This document shows positions 45,094-55,500 of a DNA stretch of 64,000 nt, piece by piece (positions within the stretch are counted from its first letter, which is position 1; every line of letters begins with the position of its first letter). The position numbers were made by a program, and so were the translations under genes. The notes below the pieces were generated by a model. It saw only the letters and a list, made by a program, of their open reading frames with translations, did not search any database and was not told the DNA's origin. Source of the stretch: SMWN01 sp965261165 (GTDB taxonomy: Bacteria > Pseudomonadota > Gammaproteobacteria > Eutrophobiales > Eutrophobiaceae); contig OZ253445.1 in assembly GCA_965261165.1 (NCBI GenBank), positions 1,364,001 to 1,428,000 of the forward strand. Reading direction: 5' to 3'.

Positions 45094-45715
45094 TGAAAGA
45101 CCCCCTCCCTAATCAAAAGAAATTTGAATCTGTATTTTAAAATCTTAACTCGTAAGCAACAGATAATAACACTATTAATGTGACGATATTATCACAGATA
45201 TGTCTCATTCTGACCTAACAAAATGTTGTAAATTGAATTTAGGGCAAGCTCGTTAATTACTGATATTGCAATGGCATCTTACTACATATTTAAAGTAGCG
45301 AGAACAATTCCGCTTAATGAAATGGAAAACGGTATTGTGATTTTTAAGTTGAAATTCATTTAGACGGGAAAATAGTTAAACAGGATATGGGTTAGCCGCG
45401 TTTCAAATAATTCATTCATTGGTGGGCAATGTATATGACTCATGCGCCCTGATGTAATTAGCTGTGTTTTTAATTGAGAGCTTCGCATAAATCAACTTAG
45501 CGACAAAATGTTCCTGATTTTTTGTCAAAAACCGGTCATTAGCTTGTTAAAAACGACATTTTTGTCGCAATAGGAACAGGTTTAATCTCTCTTCTGTCAA
45601 CATTTTGAATTATGTAAAGGTCTCTAATTATTTTATTTAAAATTATTTCAATGATAAATCAATGTTACATTATAATGTATAATTTCCTTATTTAAATCAA
45701 ACTTTTATATCTTTT
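45094..45715. other. Long intergenic region before hemE
   Basis: About 620 bp without a supported gene. It holds a dyad at 45500-45511 and 45556-45568 (GCGACAAAATGT and its near-complement ACATTTTTGTCGC), the inner palindrome CGACATTTTTGTCG, and, close to hemE, the palindrome ACATTATAATGT (45667-45678) with overlapping TATAAT hexamers (45671-45676 and 45678-45683) that could be the hemE -10. No -35 is obvious. Confidence 0.5.
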
Positions 45716-46783
45716 ATGACCTCTGAATTAAAAAATGATCGGTTTATCCGGGCATTACTCCGACAATCTGTTGATGTCACGCCTGTCTGGATGATGCGGC
45801 AGGCTGGCCGTTACTTACCTGAGTATAGGAAGACTCGAAAACGGGCTGGTAATTTCTTAAATTTGTGTAAAACACCAGAGTTGGCTTGCGAGATCGCCTT
45901 ACAACCACTTGAGCGCTACTCATTGGATGCTGCAATCCTTTTTTCAGATATCCTGACCATTCCTGATGCGATGGGGCTTGGATTGAACCTTATTGAGAAA
46001 GTTGGCCCTCAGTTTGATAAACCGGTGAGGACAGCAAGTGAAATTAGAGTCTTATCAGTCCCTGATCCTGAATCCGATCTAGGTTATGTGATGGATGCAG
46101 TCAGGCTAATTCGTAAAGAATTGGATGGTCGTGTGCCGTTGATTGGTTTCTCCGGCAGTCCGTGGACATTGGCAACCTATATGGTTGAGGGTGGGCCGAC
46201 CAAGGAATTTGGCCTAGTTAAAGGGTTGATGTATGACGACCCTGCGTCTATGTATCATTTATTAGATGTTCTGGCAGATTCCATTGTTTTGTATCTGAAT
46301 GCACAGATTGCAGCAGGCGCTCAAGCGGTCATGATTTTTGATACCTGGGGTGGAATTTTAACTCCGGCAAGTTACCAACAATTTTCCTTGCAATACATGC
46401 AGAAGATAGTGAGTCAGCTTGATCGAGAGTATGATGGACAAGTGATACCTGTAACATTGTTTACCAAAGGTGGTGGTGACTGGATCAAGGATATTGCAGC
46501 CACAGGATGTGATGCTATTGGCGTTGATTGGAGCAAAAACATGAATGATGCCCGTTCTGAAGTTGGTAATCAGGTGGCTTTGCAGGGTAATCTTGATCCC
46601 TGCGTTTTATATGCTTCTCCCGAAGTGATTAAACGGGAAATTGCTACAGTACTGGAAAGTTTTGGGCACGGGAATGGCCATGTATTTAATCTCGGACATG
46701 GCATACATCAACATATTGATCCTGAAAATGTTGCTGTTTTTGTCAACGCAGTGCATGAATTGAGTGGGCAGTATCACACATAA
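45716..46783 (+). CDS. hemE: Uroporphyrinogen decarboxylase
   Basis: Converts uroporphyrinogen III to coproporphyrinogen III in heme synthesis. It has 355 residues, normal length. The N-terminal signature VWMMRQAGRYLPEYR carries the substrate-binding arginines; AILFSDILTIPDAMGL contains the catalytic aspartate, and GFSGSPWTLATYMVEGG and FNLGHGIHQHIDPENV are conserved. It probably forms a transcript with the DUF368 gene nine bases downstream. Confidence 0.98.
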   Translation: MTSELKNDRFIRALLRQSVDVTPVWMMRQAGRYLPEYRKTRKRAGNFLNLCKTPELACEIALQPLERYSLDAAILFSDILTIPDAMGLGLNLIEKVGPQFDKPVRTASEIRVLSVPDPESDLGYVMDAVRLIRKELDGRVPLIGFSGSPWTLATYMVEGGPTKEFGLVKGLMYDDPASMYHLLDVLADSIVLYLNAQIAAGAQAVMIFDTWGGILTPASYQQFSLQYMQKIVSQLDREYDGQVIPVTLFTKGGGDWIKDIAATGCDAIGVDWSKNMNDARSEVGNQVALQGNLDPCVLYASPEVIKREIATVLESFGHGNGHVFNLGHGIHQHIDPENVAVFVNAVHELSGQYHT

Positions 46784-46792
46784 GGATCAAAA

Positions 46793-47716
46793 TTGGGACC
46801 ATGGCAGCAAACATTGAAGTCACACCTTAAATTAATTGCCAAAGGTTTTGGCATGGGTGCAGCAGATGTAGTGCCCGGAGTGAGTGGGGGTACCATGGCA
46901 TTAATATTAGGGATATATCCTCGTTTAATTAATGCCATTAAATCTTTTGATGCCGGTTGGATTAAGGGCCTGCTCAAATTTGATCTTGAGGTCATATTGT
47001 ATCGGCCACATTTCACATTTTTGATTCCTTTGTTTGTTGGTATTTTCGCCGCGATATTATTTTTTACACGGGTTATTCCACTGACCATTCTGATTCGTAC
47101 GCATCCTGAAATAATCTATGGGCTATTTTTTGGATTAATCCTGGGTTCAGTTCTGATTCTGATGCAGGAAGCAGGAAGCCAGTCATTCAAAGAATTTCGA
47201 TTTGTTATCGCCGGTATCGCTATTGGTCATCTGATTTTCAATGTGGTACCCATGGAAACACCAGATGCCAGTTGGTTTATATTTTTAAGTGGCGCCATTG
47301 CGATTAGCGCCATGATCCTACCGGGCATTTCTGGATCTTTTATATTATTAATGCTGAAAAAATATGCCTATATTTTTAATGCAATTGGACATTTTAATTT
47401 TACAGTAATTATTCCTTTTGCGATTGGAATAATTGCCGGGCTTGTATTATTTAGTCGTGTTTTATCTTGGTTGTTAAAGACTTGGCATCAGGAAACACTG
47501 TCAACGATTATTGGATTGTTGATTGCCTCTTTATGGGTGATATGGCCATTTCAGGAACGTATTTACGAAATGATAAGGGGAAAAGAGCGACTGCTTGAAT
47601 CGAACCCTTATATACCTCAGCAGATAAATGCAAATGTAAATATCTCCATCGCAATGATAATCGCTGGTTTATCATTGGTATTAATTTTAAATCATTACCC
47701 AAAGAGGAATGAGTAA
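46793..47716 (+). CDS. DUF368 (PopT-type) polyprenyl-phosphate transporter family protein
   Basis: A 307-residue inner membrane protein with about eight to nine hydrophobic segments. The N-terminal signature GFGMGAADVVPGVSGGTMALILGIY is diagnostic of DUF368; a related repeat, ISAMILPGISGSFILLML, lies in the middle, giving the inverted-repeat architecture seen in these transporters. Members (PopT) have been reported to recycle undecaprenyl phosphate across the membrane. The start is TTG at 46793, preceded by AAGG, nine bases after hemE. Confidence 0.85.
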   Translation: MGPWQQTLKSHLKLIAKGFGMGAADVVPGVSGGTMALILGIYPRLINAIKSFDAGWIKGLLKFDLEVILYRPHFTFLIPLFVGIFAAILFFTRVIPLTILIRTHPEIIYGLFFGLILGSVLILMQEAGSQSFKEFRFVIAGIAIGHLIFNVVPMETPDASWFIFLSGAIAISAMILPGISGSFILLMLKKYAYIFNAIGHFNFTVIIPFAIGIIAGLVLFSRVLSWLLKTWHQETLSTIIGLLIASLWVIWPFQERIYEMIRGKERLLESNPYIPQQINANVNISIAMIIAGLSLVLILNHYPKRNE

Positions 47717-47834
47717 GAGAGTGGAGGAAATTGATGCTTTAATGACTTGGTTAGCCCGCCTAGTTACGGGTCTCGCTGAAACTGAAAACAACCGCTCAGC
47801 GTCTGTCAGATGTTGTGTGGGTAATTTTGCCTGA
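47709..47834 (+). CDS. Possible 41-residue ORF
   Basis: An ATG at 47709 overlaps the end of the DUF368 gene and is preceded by AGAGGA. It reads MSKRVEEIDALMTWLARLV and continues to NFA before TGA at 47832. No family is recognised. Amphipathic composition is compatible with a small protein or with the start of a decayed gene. Confidence 0.25.
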   Translation: MSKRVEEIDALMTWLARLVTGLAETENNRSASVRCCVGNFA

Positions 47835-47927
47835 GCGCGATAATTTTAGGCATGGAATGAATTAATCATGAATATCATGGCCATTTGTGTACAATAAAAT
47901 TGTTTAAAAATATATGAAATAAATACC

Positions 47928-49211
47928 ATGAACTCCAACCCTGCCCCTCATCTAACAACGGCACTGGCTGGTCCATTACACCAGGTTGAACGACATTTGG
48001 TTGAACACCAGACAGACATCGAGTCATGGTTTCGCAACCAGTGGCGAATAACGCCCGCACCTTTTTATGCTTCTGTTGATTTGCGCAATGCTGGATATAA
48101 GTTGGCACCGGTAGATACGAATCTTTTCCCGGCAGGTTTTAATAATCTCAATCCAGCATTCGAAGCATTGTGTATACAAGCGGTTCAATTAGCCGTTGAG
48201 CATTTGCCCCATCAAATAGACAGGGTTTTACTCATTCCTGAGAATCATACTCGCAATCTCTTTTACCTAGAAAATTTGGCGACCCTCCAGCAAATCATAG
48301 AGAAAGCAGGCTTTGAGGTGAAATTGGGCTCAATGATGGAGGATATGTCAGAACCGCTCACCATTGAATTGGAATCAGGTAAATCAGTGCTTCTGCAGCC
48401 ATTACAAAGAAGTAGAGACAAGGTATTCGTCGGTGATTTTATTCCTGAATTAATTATTCTGAATAATGACATTTCCTCAGGGCGCCCCGAAATCCTTGAG
48501 TCTCTAGGGCAGACAGTAACACCTAGGCTTGGCTTAGGATGGTCTAATCGCTTGAAATCCGTTTATTTCAGACACTATCAGAAAACAGCCGCCGAATTTA
48601 GTGAGCATATTGGCATTGATTCCTGGTTTATTGATCCCTTATTCAGAAACTGTGGCGAGATTGATTTCATGCAGCGTGAAGGTGGTTCTTGTCTGAAAAA
48701 AAATGTTGATGCCCTGCTAAAAGAGGTACAGATGAAATATGATGAGTACGAGATAAAATGTCAGCCTTATGTCATCGTTAAAGCAGATAGCGGTACCTAT
48801 GGTATGGGCATCATGACCGTTAATAGCGTTGATGATATTACCGAGTTAAATCGTAAGCAGCGTACTCGCATGTCAACGATTAAAGAGGGTCAGAAAGTAA
48901 GCAAAGTAATTATTCAGGAAGGCATCTATACCCATGAAACCTGGGGGAGGGAGGAAACGGTAGCTGAGCCTGTTGTCTACACGATTGATCACAATGTAGT
49001 TGGAGGATTTTATCGGGTTCATGATGTTCGTGCCGCGAACGAGAATCTCAACTCGCCTGGGATGCGTTTTGAGCCTTTGGCATTTGACGATTGCTGTATT
49101 TCTCCTGAAAGAAACCTAGGTGCTGATGCTCATCCAAATCGTTTTTATGCCTATGGTGTGATCGCTAGGCTGGCATCGCTGGCAGCAGCGAGAGAGTCTG
49201 TGGCGCTTTGA
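47928..49211 (+). CDS. gshA: Glutamate-cysteine ligase, T. ferrooxidans type
   Basis: First step of glutathione synthesis, 427 residues. It belongs to the proteobacterial group typified by Acidithiobacillus (TIGR02049-like) and not the enteric GshA: MNSNPAPHLTTALAGPLHQVERHL at the start, APFYASVDLRNAGYKLAPVDTNLFPAGFNNL, VIVKADSGTYGMGIMTV, and an ATP-grasp-like region up to VGGFYRVHDVRAANENLN. No gshB is in this window. It converges with algR. Confidence 0.9.
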   Translation: MNSNPAPHLTTALAGPLHQVERHLVEHQTDIESWFRNQWRITPAPFYASVDLRNAGYKLAPVDTNLFPAGFNNLNPAFEALCIQAVQLAVEHLPHQIDRVLLIPENHTRNLFYLENLATLQQIIEKAGFEVKLGSMMEDMSEPLTIELESGKSVLLQPLQRSRDKVFVGDFIPELIILNNDISSGRPEILESLGQTVTPRLGLGWSNRLKSVYFRHYQKTAAEFSEHIGIDSWFIDPLFRNCGEIDFMQREGGSCLKKNVDALLKEVQMKYDEYEIKCQPYVIVKADSGTYGMGIMTVNSVDDITELNRKQRTRMSTIKEGQKVSKVIIQEGIYTHETWGREETVAEPVVYTIDHNVVGGFYRVHDVRAANENLNSPGMRFEPLAFDDCCISPERNLGADAHPNRFYAYGVIARLASLAAARESVAL

Positions 49212-49232
49212 ATCTGGAACTGCTGAATTAGC

Positions 49233-49967
49233 TTATAAATGTTTAAGCACTTTTCTGATGTGACTGGCATGACGTCTACTTACCGGTAGTCGTGTTTCTG
49301 TCCCTTGCAATTTGATGCAGAGGCCGCCTTCCCTGTCTTTTTCCAGTGCCGCAATATATTTGAGCGCCACCAGTGTATTACGGTGGATACGTGTGAATTT
49401 TGAGGAAAATTCCTGTTCAAGAGATTTGAGTGAATCATCAAGCAATAACTCCCCTTCAGACCAGACCACTGCGACATATTTTTGATCTGCTTTCAGATAG
49501 TAAATTTTCTCTATGGGAATGATTTGCAGGTTTCCATGAACGATTGTGCTCAGGTGAGAGCGGCTATTATCCGACCTAGGATTGTCTCTTAATTCGTTAA
49601 TATTGATTCTATTCATAGTTTTGGCTCTATCAATAGCTTCTTGCAAGCGTTCCTTTCGAATTGGTTTCATTAAATAATCGACCGCATGCGCATCGAAGGC
49701 GTCCAGAGCATAGTCTTGATAAGCGGTGGTAAAAATAATTGCAGGAGGCGCTTCCAGTCCTGCAAGGTGGTGTGCAACTTCGAGACCATCCATCACTGGC
49801 ATACGAATATCCAATAATATAAGTTCTGGCGATTCTTTACTGATTAGCCTGAGTGCAGCAATACCGTTTTCAGCCTCCGAGATTGAAAAATCAGCGTTTA
49901 ATTCGGAAAGCAGGTTCACCAGCCGTTCTCTGGCCAGCATTTCGTCATCAACGATCAGTATTTTCAT
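49233..49967 (-). CDS. algR: LytTR-family response regulator (AlgR-like)
   Basis: A 244-residue transcription regulator. The receiver domain (residues 1-115) has the phospho-acceptor in ELILLDIRMPVMDG and the switch lysine in VDYLMKPIRKERL. The C-terminal LytTR DNA-binding domain (about 140-240) has KIYYLKADQKYVAV, SLKSLEQEFSSKFTRIHRNTLV and RLPVSRRHASHIRKVL. It overlaps the sensor gene by 20 bases. In Pseudomonas AlgZ/AlgR controls alginate, twitching and virulence and adjoins argH; here hemC/hemD, which normally follow, are missing. Confidence 0.92.
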   Translation of the reverse strand: MKILIVDDEMLARERLVNLLSELNADFSISEAENGIAALRLISKESPELILLDIRMPVMDGLEVAHHLAGLEAPPAIIFTTAYQDYALDAFDAHAVDYLMKPIRKERLQEAIDRAKTMNRININELRDNPRSDNSRSHLSTIVHGNLQIIPIEKIYYLKADQKYVAVVWSEGELLLDDSLKSLEQEFSSKFTRIHRNTLVALKYIAALEKDREGGLCIKLQGTETRLPVSRRHASHIRKVLKHL

Positions 49968-51024
49968 AGGGATAGGGCCAAATTATTTTGGTGATGTAAT
50001 GGCAATCTTCCACCTGTGTCAGCAATCGTCCCTTGCCCCCATAATATGCCGACAGACGTTGTCGAATATTATCCTGTGCCATTTGATTACCTTTTTGATG
50101 TTCAGCACTTTCTCTGGAAGGCAGCGGATTCTCAATCGTGATAATTATTTCATTTGATGATAATCGGCCTAGAATATGAATCACACCACCCTCAGGCAAG
50201 GGCTCGATACCATGATAAATTGCATTCTCAATGACAGGTTGAAGTATCAGATTGGGGAGTTGTGCATGTTCAGGTAAATCATCCGTTTCCCAGACGGTTT
50301 TCAATCTGTCGCCGAAGCGATGAGACTCGATACGCAGGTAGCGTTTACACAGTGAGATTTCTTCGGCCACGGTAGACATGCGTTTGGCTTCCTGTAGACT
50401 AACGCGAAATAAATCAGCCATATCTTCGGTGGCCTCTTCAGCGAGTTTTGGAGCTTTACGTGTTAGGCTGGCAATCGTATTCATGCAATTGAAAAGGAAA
50501 TGTGGCCGTATGCGAGATTGTAGCGCCTGTACCCGTGCTTCGGCCTCTGATTCAATATTTTTCCGCCATTGATGCTGTATATAAAAATAGCGCAATGAAA
50601 GTGCGCTAACAATAGCGCTGATGCTCATACATTCGAAGAGAAAGGCGCCATGTCCTAGAGGTCTGTCCGTCAGTGCTGGTTTGACATGGAACATCCACCA
50701 AGCCAGTTCTGTGATCAGCAGAGATATCAGCAGGGTCAAGCAATAACTCAGGCTGGCCGCCCAAAAATCGGATAGGCGGCTCAAGTGGTTTCTGCTCAGA
50801 CATAGCGCGGCTGCGCAAGACAAGGCAATCCATTGTATAAAGAGTGAGTATAAGGCCAGATCTATAATGCGCTCCTGCGCTAGTGTTGAGTGCGTTAGTG
50901 TTAGAACAATAGCGAGTAATTCGCCGAGGAGAAGCACGACAAAAAGCATACGGACATCACAGAAATCCGGTAGAAAAGAATGTGCTAGCTGTCGGCTCAT
51001 TGGCATAAAATAATGAATTTTCAA
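49948..51024 (-). CDS. algZ: LytS/AlgZ-type sensor histidine kinase
   Basis: A 358-residue sensor of the His_kinase (LytS) type. It has about four membrane segments (residues 25-140), then the phospho-acceptor histidine in QSRIRPHFLFNCMNTIASL, and an ATPase domain with NLILQPVIENAIYHG and QDNIRQRLSAYYG. The start could also be the ATG at 51006 (MPMSRQLAHSFLPDFCD), which matches the AlgZ family better. It is divergent from argH, the same neighbourhood as in Pseudomonas. Confidence 0.9.
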   Translation of the reverse strand: MKIHYFMPMSRQLAHSFLPDFCDVRMLFVVLLLGELLAIVLTLTHSTLAQERIIDLALYSLFIQWIALSCAAALCLSRNHLSRLSDFWAASLSYCLTLLISLLITELAWWMFHVKPALTDRPLGHGAFLFECMSISAIVSALSLRYFYIQHQWRKNIESEAEARVQALQSRIRPHFLFNCMNTIASLTRKAPKLAEEATEDMADLFRVSLQEAKRMSTVAEEISLCKRYLRIESHRFGDRLKTVWETDDLPEHAQLPNLILQPVIENAIYHGIEPLPEGGVIHILGRLSSNEIIITIENPLPSRESAEHQKGNQMAQDNIRQRLSAYYGGKGRLLTQVEDCHYITKIIWPYPYENTDR

Positions 51025-51092
51025 AGACAGCTTACGTTATACTGCTGGCTATTATCAAACATAGAGTCGAGAATACTGGTTGTACGTAAAAA

Positions 51093-52556
51093 GTGACCAA
51101 TAAAACCAAGCAAGATAAGGGCAAAAAAAGCAAACTCAGTCAAGAAAAGCCCACTAAAGATAAGCTTTGGGGCGGGCGTTTCTCTGCATCTACTAATGCT
51201 TTTGTAGAACAGTTCACACAGTCTGTTTCTTACGATCAACGCCTCTACCATTATGATATTACGGGGTCGGTAGCTCATGTCAGCATGTTGGCAAAGGTCG
51301 GTGTACTTTCACGCCAGGAATCTAAACAAATTATTACAGGCCTGCAATCAATCGAATTGGAGATTGAACAAGGAAGTTTTAAGTGGGATAGCACGCTGGA
51401 AGATGTGCATATGAATATTGAAACAGCACTGGTTGCTCATGTTGGTGATGTTGGAAAAAAACTGCATACAGGGCGTTCACGGAATGAGCAGATCGCGACA
51501 GATATTCGTCTTTATTTGCGTGATGAAGTGGCCGGCATTCAGTCCTTGTTGGCTAATGTTATGTCAGCTTTACTGGACCTCGCTGAATGCGAGGCTGAAA
51601 CAATCATGCCTGGTTTTACTCATATGCAAACGGCACAACCTGTGACATTTGGTCATCACATGATGGCTTGGTTTGAAATGCTGTATCGGGATTGCCAGCG
51701 TCTCGTTGATTGTCATACGCGTATCAATGTGATGCCGCTGGGTTCTGCAGCACTGGCTGGCACCAGTTATCCTATTGATCGGCAGTACATGGCTGAATTA
51801 TTAAATTTTCCAGCCGTGACGAATAATTCTCTGGATGCCGTCAGTGATCGGGATTTTGCAATCGAGTTCAGCAGTTGTTCCGCCTTGATCATGATGCATT
51901 TGTCGCGTTTCTCGGAAGAATTGGTGCTATGGATGACGCAACAATTTAGTTTTATTGATTTGGGCGATGCTTGGTGTACGGGATCTTCAATCATGCCGCA
52001 GAAAAAAAATCCGGATATCCCTGAATTGGTTCGCGGCAAAACTGCGCGGGTGTACGGTCATTTGATGGGCTTGTTAACATTAATGAAGTCTCAACCATTA
52101 GCCTACAACCGGGATAACCAGGAAGATAAGGAATCTTTATTTGATGTGATAGACACTATCAAAAGCTGTTTGCATGCTTACGCTGGTTTGGTGCCTGAAA
52201 TAGCGGTGAACAGGGAACGCATGCGTGAAGCGGCCATGCAAGGTTTTACCACAGCAACTGATCTGGCAGACTATTTGGTACGTAAAGATATTGCTTTCCG
52301 GGATGCACATGCGGTGGTGGGACAATCCGTACAGTATGCCATTGAGGCAGGAAAGGATTTATCTGAATTAACCCTAAATGAATTACAGCAATTCAGTGAA
52401 GTCATAGAGGATGATGTCTTTGGCTGTCTGAGCTTGGAAGGCTCAGTTGCGGCGCGTGCTCATCAGGGAGGTACCGCCCCTGAACAAGTTTATAAGGCTA
52501 TACATAATGGACGCGAACGTCTTGGGTCGGTTCTCATATACGGGGATTCTTGGTAA
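51093..52556 (+). CDS. argH: Argininosuccinate lyase
   Basis: Last step of arginine synthesis, 487 residues. The body starts at about residue 23 (KLWGGRFSASTNAFVEQFTQSV); the first 22 residues are a lysine-rich extension. Catalytic motifs: HTGRSRNEQIATDIRL, TIMPGFTHMQTAQPVTFGH and the signature GSSIMPQKKNPD. The start codon is GTG at 51093. The stop overlaps the next gene start (TAATG), so translation of the AsmA gene is coupled to it. Confidence 0.96.
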   Translation: MTNKTKQDKGKKSKLSQEKPTKDKLWGGRFSASTNAFVEQFTQSVSYDQRLYHYDITGSVAHVSMLAKVGVLSRQESKQIITGLQSIELEIEQGSFKWDSTLEDVHMNIETALVAHVGDVGKKLHTGRSRNEQIATDIRLYLRDEVAGIQSLLANVMSALLDLAECEAETIMPGFTHMQTAQPVTFGHHMMAWFEMLYRDCQRLVDCHTRINVMPLGSAALAGTSYPIDRQYMAELLNFPAVTNNSLDAVSDRDFAIEFSSCSALIMMHLSRFSEELVLWMTQQFSFIDLGDAWCTGSSIMPQKKNPDIPELVRGKTARVYGHLMGLLTLMKSQPLAYNRDNQEDKESLFDVIDTIKSCLHAYAGLVPEIAVNRERMREAAMQGFTTATDLADYLVRKDIAFRDAHAVVGQSVQYAIEAGKDLSELTLNELQQFSEVIEDDVFGCLSLEGSVAARAHQGGTAPEQVYKAIHNGRERLGSVLIYGDSW

Positions 52557-55500
52557 TGAGTAAATTGATTAAGCTTTTATTGGGCGGAACTATTCTGGTT
52601 GGATTGCTGTTCGGCATGGTTGTTCTTGCTGCTGTGATGTACTTCGACCCGAACGATCATAAAGATAGAATCATTGCCAAGGTTGAAGAAGAAACCGGAC
52701 GTACGCTCAAGCTAGAAGGGGATATCAGTATTAGCTATTACCCATGGCTAGGGCTTGAAGTTAGCGGTGTGACCGTGGGTAATGCAGAAGGTTTTGGAGA
52801 TGCTCCTTTTATACATGCTGATGTCGTAGCTTTGCGTATTAAAACTATGCTGTTACTAAAAAAACAATATGAACTGGATACCTTGAAGCTACACGGTGTC
52901 GAGATCAATCTGACAAAAAACAAGGAAGGGGTGAGCAACTGGGACGATCTTGTGCGCGAAGAAAAGGATGATTCGGAAAAGCAGGGGCATATTAAACTGG
53001 CTGCTGTGGTATTAGGCGGTGTTGATATAAAAGACGCTCGATTCACTTGGGATGATCAGAGTGCAGGTCAAACATTCAAGATCAGCGGGATGAATATGTC
53101 TACCGGAGAGCTAATTTTTGGCGAACCTATCGATATCAAGATGAATTTAAAGGCAGAGTCCAATAAGCCTGCGATTAGCGCGGATGTAAATATGCAGGGA
53201 ACTGCCTCGTACGATCTTGATGCAGAAACTTACGCGTTTAACCCAATAGGGGTGACAGCAAAACTAACAGGAAAAAACCTCCCTAAGGAGAAAGCTGAGC
53301 TTAAATTTAATACGGGCATCTTGTTTGATCTGAAAAGTGATGCCGCATCGATTGACAATCTGACATTTAATGGTCTTGGGGTACTCATCAAGGCGCAATT
53401 AAATGTCAGTGGCGTCAAATCAGGTAGGCCGACGACTGCAGGGCAATTATCGGTTGTTGGAGATGACTTGGCGCACCTGTTTAAGGTTGCAGGGATCGAA
53501 CCTTTGGCGAGTCAGTTATCGAAATTAAAAGACCGAGCTTTCAATCTGCAAACCAGTCTGAGTGCTGATATGGGGAAAGGCAATGTTGCTATCTCTGATC
53601 TGAATGCGAAGTTAATTGGTGCTGTGATCGAGGGTCAGGTTGTGGTCAGTAATATGGGATCAGACACGCCTGCATTGAAGGGAAAGTTAAACGCTTCATG
53701 CCCAGATTTGCCAATCTTATTACAGGTTGCAGGCCAGTTTGAGGGTGGTGATGATCCTAAACTCAGAACCTATGGTGAGAAATTATCTAAAGCCGCCAAC
53801 AAAAAATTTGAAGTTAATACGGAATTTGACGCAGATCTTGCCTCTGGTCATATCAATGTGCCTACTTTGTCATTGAAAACCTTGGGAGTCACTATTGATG
53901 GCCACTTGAAGGCTAATGCCATCAACAGTAATAGTAGCAATATTGACGGTAAGTTATTACTGCGAGGTGAAAAATTGACCGATGTGCTTGCTGCTCTGGG
54001 GCAACATGGTCTGGCGCAGAATTTAAGTACGGTCTCTATGGATGTTGCCGTTCAGGGCAGCCGAAACGATATCAAAATGAGCCCACTCAAAGCTGAAGCA
54101 ATTTTTACCGGAAAACAAGTACCTGATTCACCTGCAAAGATTACACTGAATGCTGATACAAAAATAAATTTGGACAAACAGGCATTATCGATTACGAGAA
54201 TGGCAGTGACTGGACTTGGCCTGAATGTTAAAGCTGACCTAAATGTCAGTAAATTTTTCTCGGAAAGCCCGAGCGTGAAAGGTAAGCTTGATGCCCGTGG
54301 AAAAGATCTGGGCATAATATTCAGGCTCTTTGGTAACGAGCCCCTTGCAAAACAGATAAACGACCTCAAAAAAAAATCCTTTGCAGTTAAAATGAATTTT
54401 GATGCGAACATGAGAGAAGGGAATATAAATCTACCTTCTCTATCTGCGGAAGGGTTGGGGCTGACAGTTAATGGAAAGATGCTTGCGACAGATTTTAGTG
54501 GCGGCAAAGGTCACGTTGATGGCCAACTAGCGATAAAGGGTGAAGATCTATCTGCCGTTCTAACGGCTTTTGATCAAGGTGCTCTCGCAAATGTGTTAAA
54601 GAAAATTTCAATCGATATTGGTGTCAAAGGTGCTAATAACAACATCAATCTGAATCCGCTAAATATCAGAGCCACCGTTGCTGGAAAAGATATGCCGAAC
54701 TTTCCCGTTGATCTGACTATGACAGCAAATACAAAAATGAACTTGGACAAGCAGACACTCTCCGTTAATAACATAAAATTAAATGGCTTGGGTCTGGACT
54801 TAAAGGCGAATATCAGTGCAAATCAAGTGACAGATAAACCAACATTTAATGGCGATCTCACGGTGTCTGAATTTAATCTTCGCAAGTTAATGCAGCAGAT
54901 GAAACAAGAAGCTCCCATCACGGCAGATAAGAAGGTGCTGACTAAAGTTGCTTTGCAGACAAAATTTTCAGGTTCCGCTAACAGTATTGAATTCAAAGAC
55001 TTTGCTTTATTGCTGGATGATACAAACTTAAAAGGTAACCTTACGGTCAAACATTTTACGCAGCCGAGATTCGATTTTGGTATCGGCATCGATAATATCA
55101 ACGCAGATAGATATTTGCCGCCATCAGTAAAGGCAGGAGAAAAACAGAAAGCTGAAGAGGCAGCAACGCCCGCAGCTGACTTACCGCTAGAAACATTAAG
55201 AAAACTCAATGGCAAAGGCGAGATGCTAATTGGAAAACTAGCCTACTCAAATCTTGGTTTAAGTAATATCAAGTTAGGTATCAATGCCAAGGATGGGCTT
55301 GTTAAGCTAGATCCGATAGTGGCTGATCTTTATCAAGGTAAATATAATGGCATTATCACGGTTGATGCCAGAGGAAACTCATTAGAAGTTAAGCAAGAGA
55401 CGCAACTGAGTGGCGTGCAAATTGAGCCACTCCTGAGAGACCACACTCAGTCTCCAGAAAGCCAACTTGCCGGAGCCGCCAATATTAGCATTAAGGTGTC

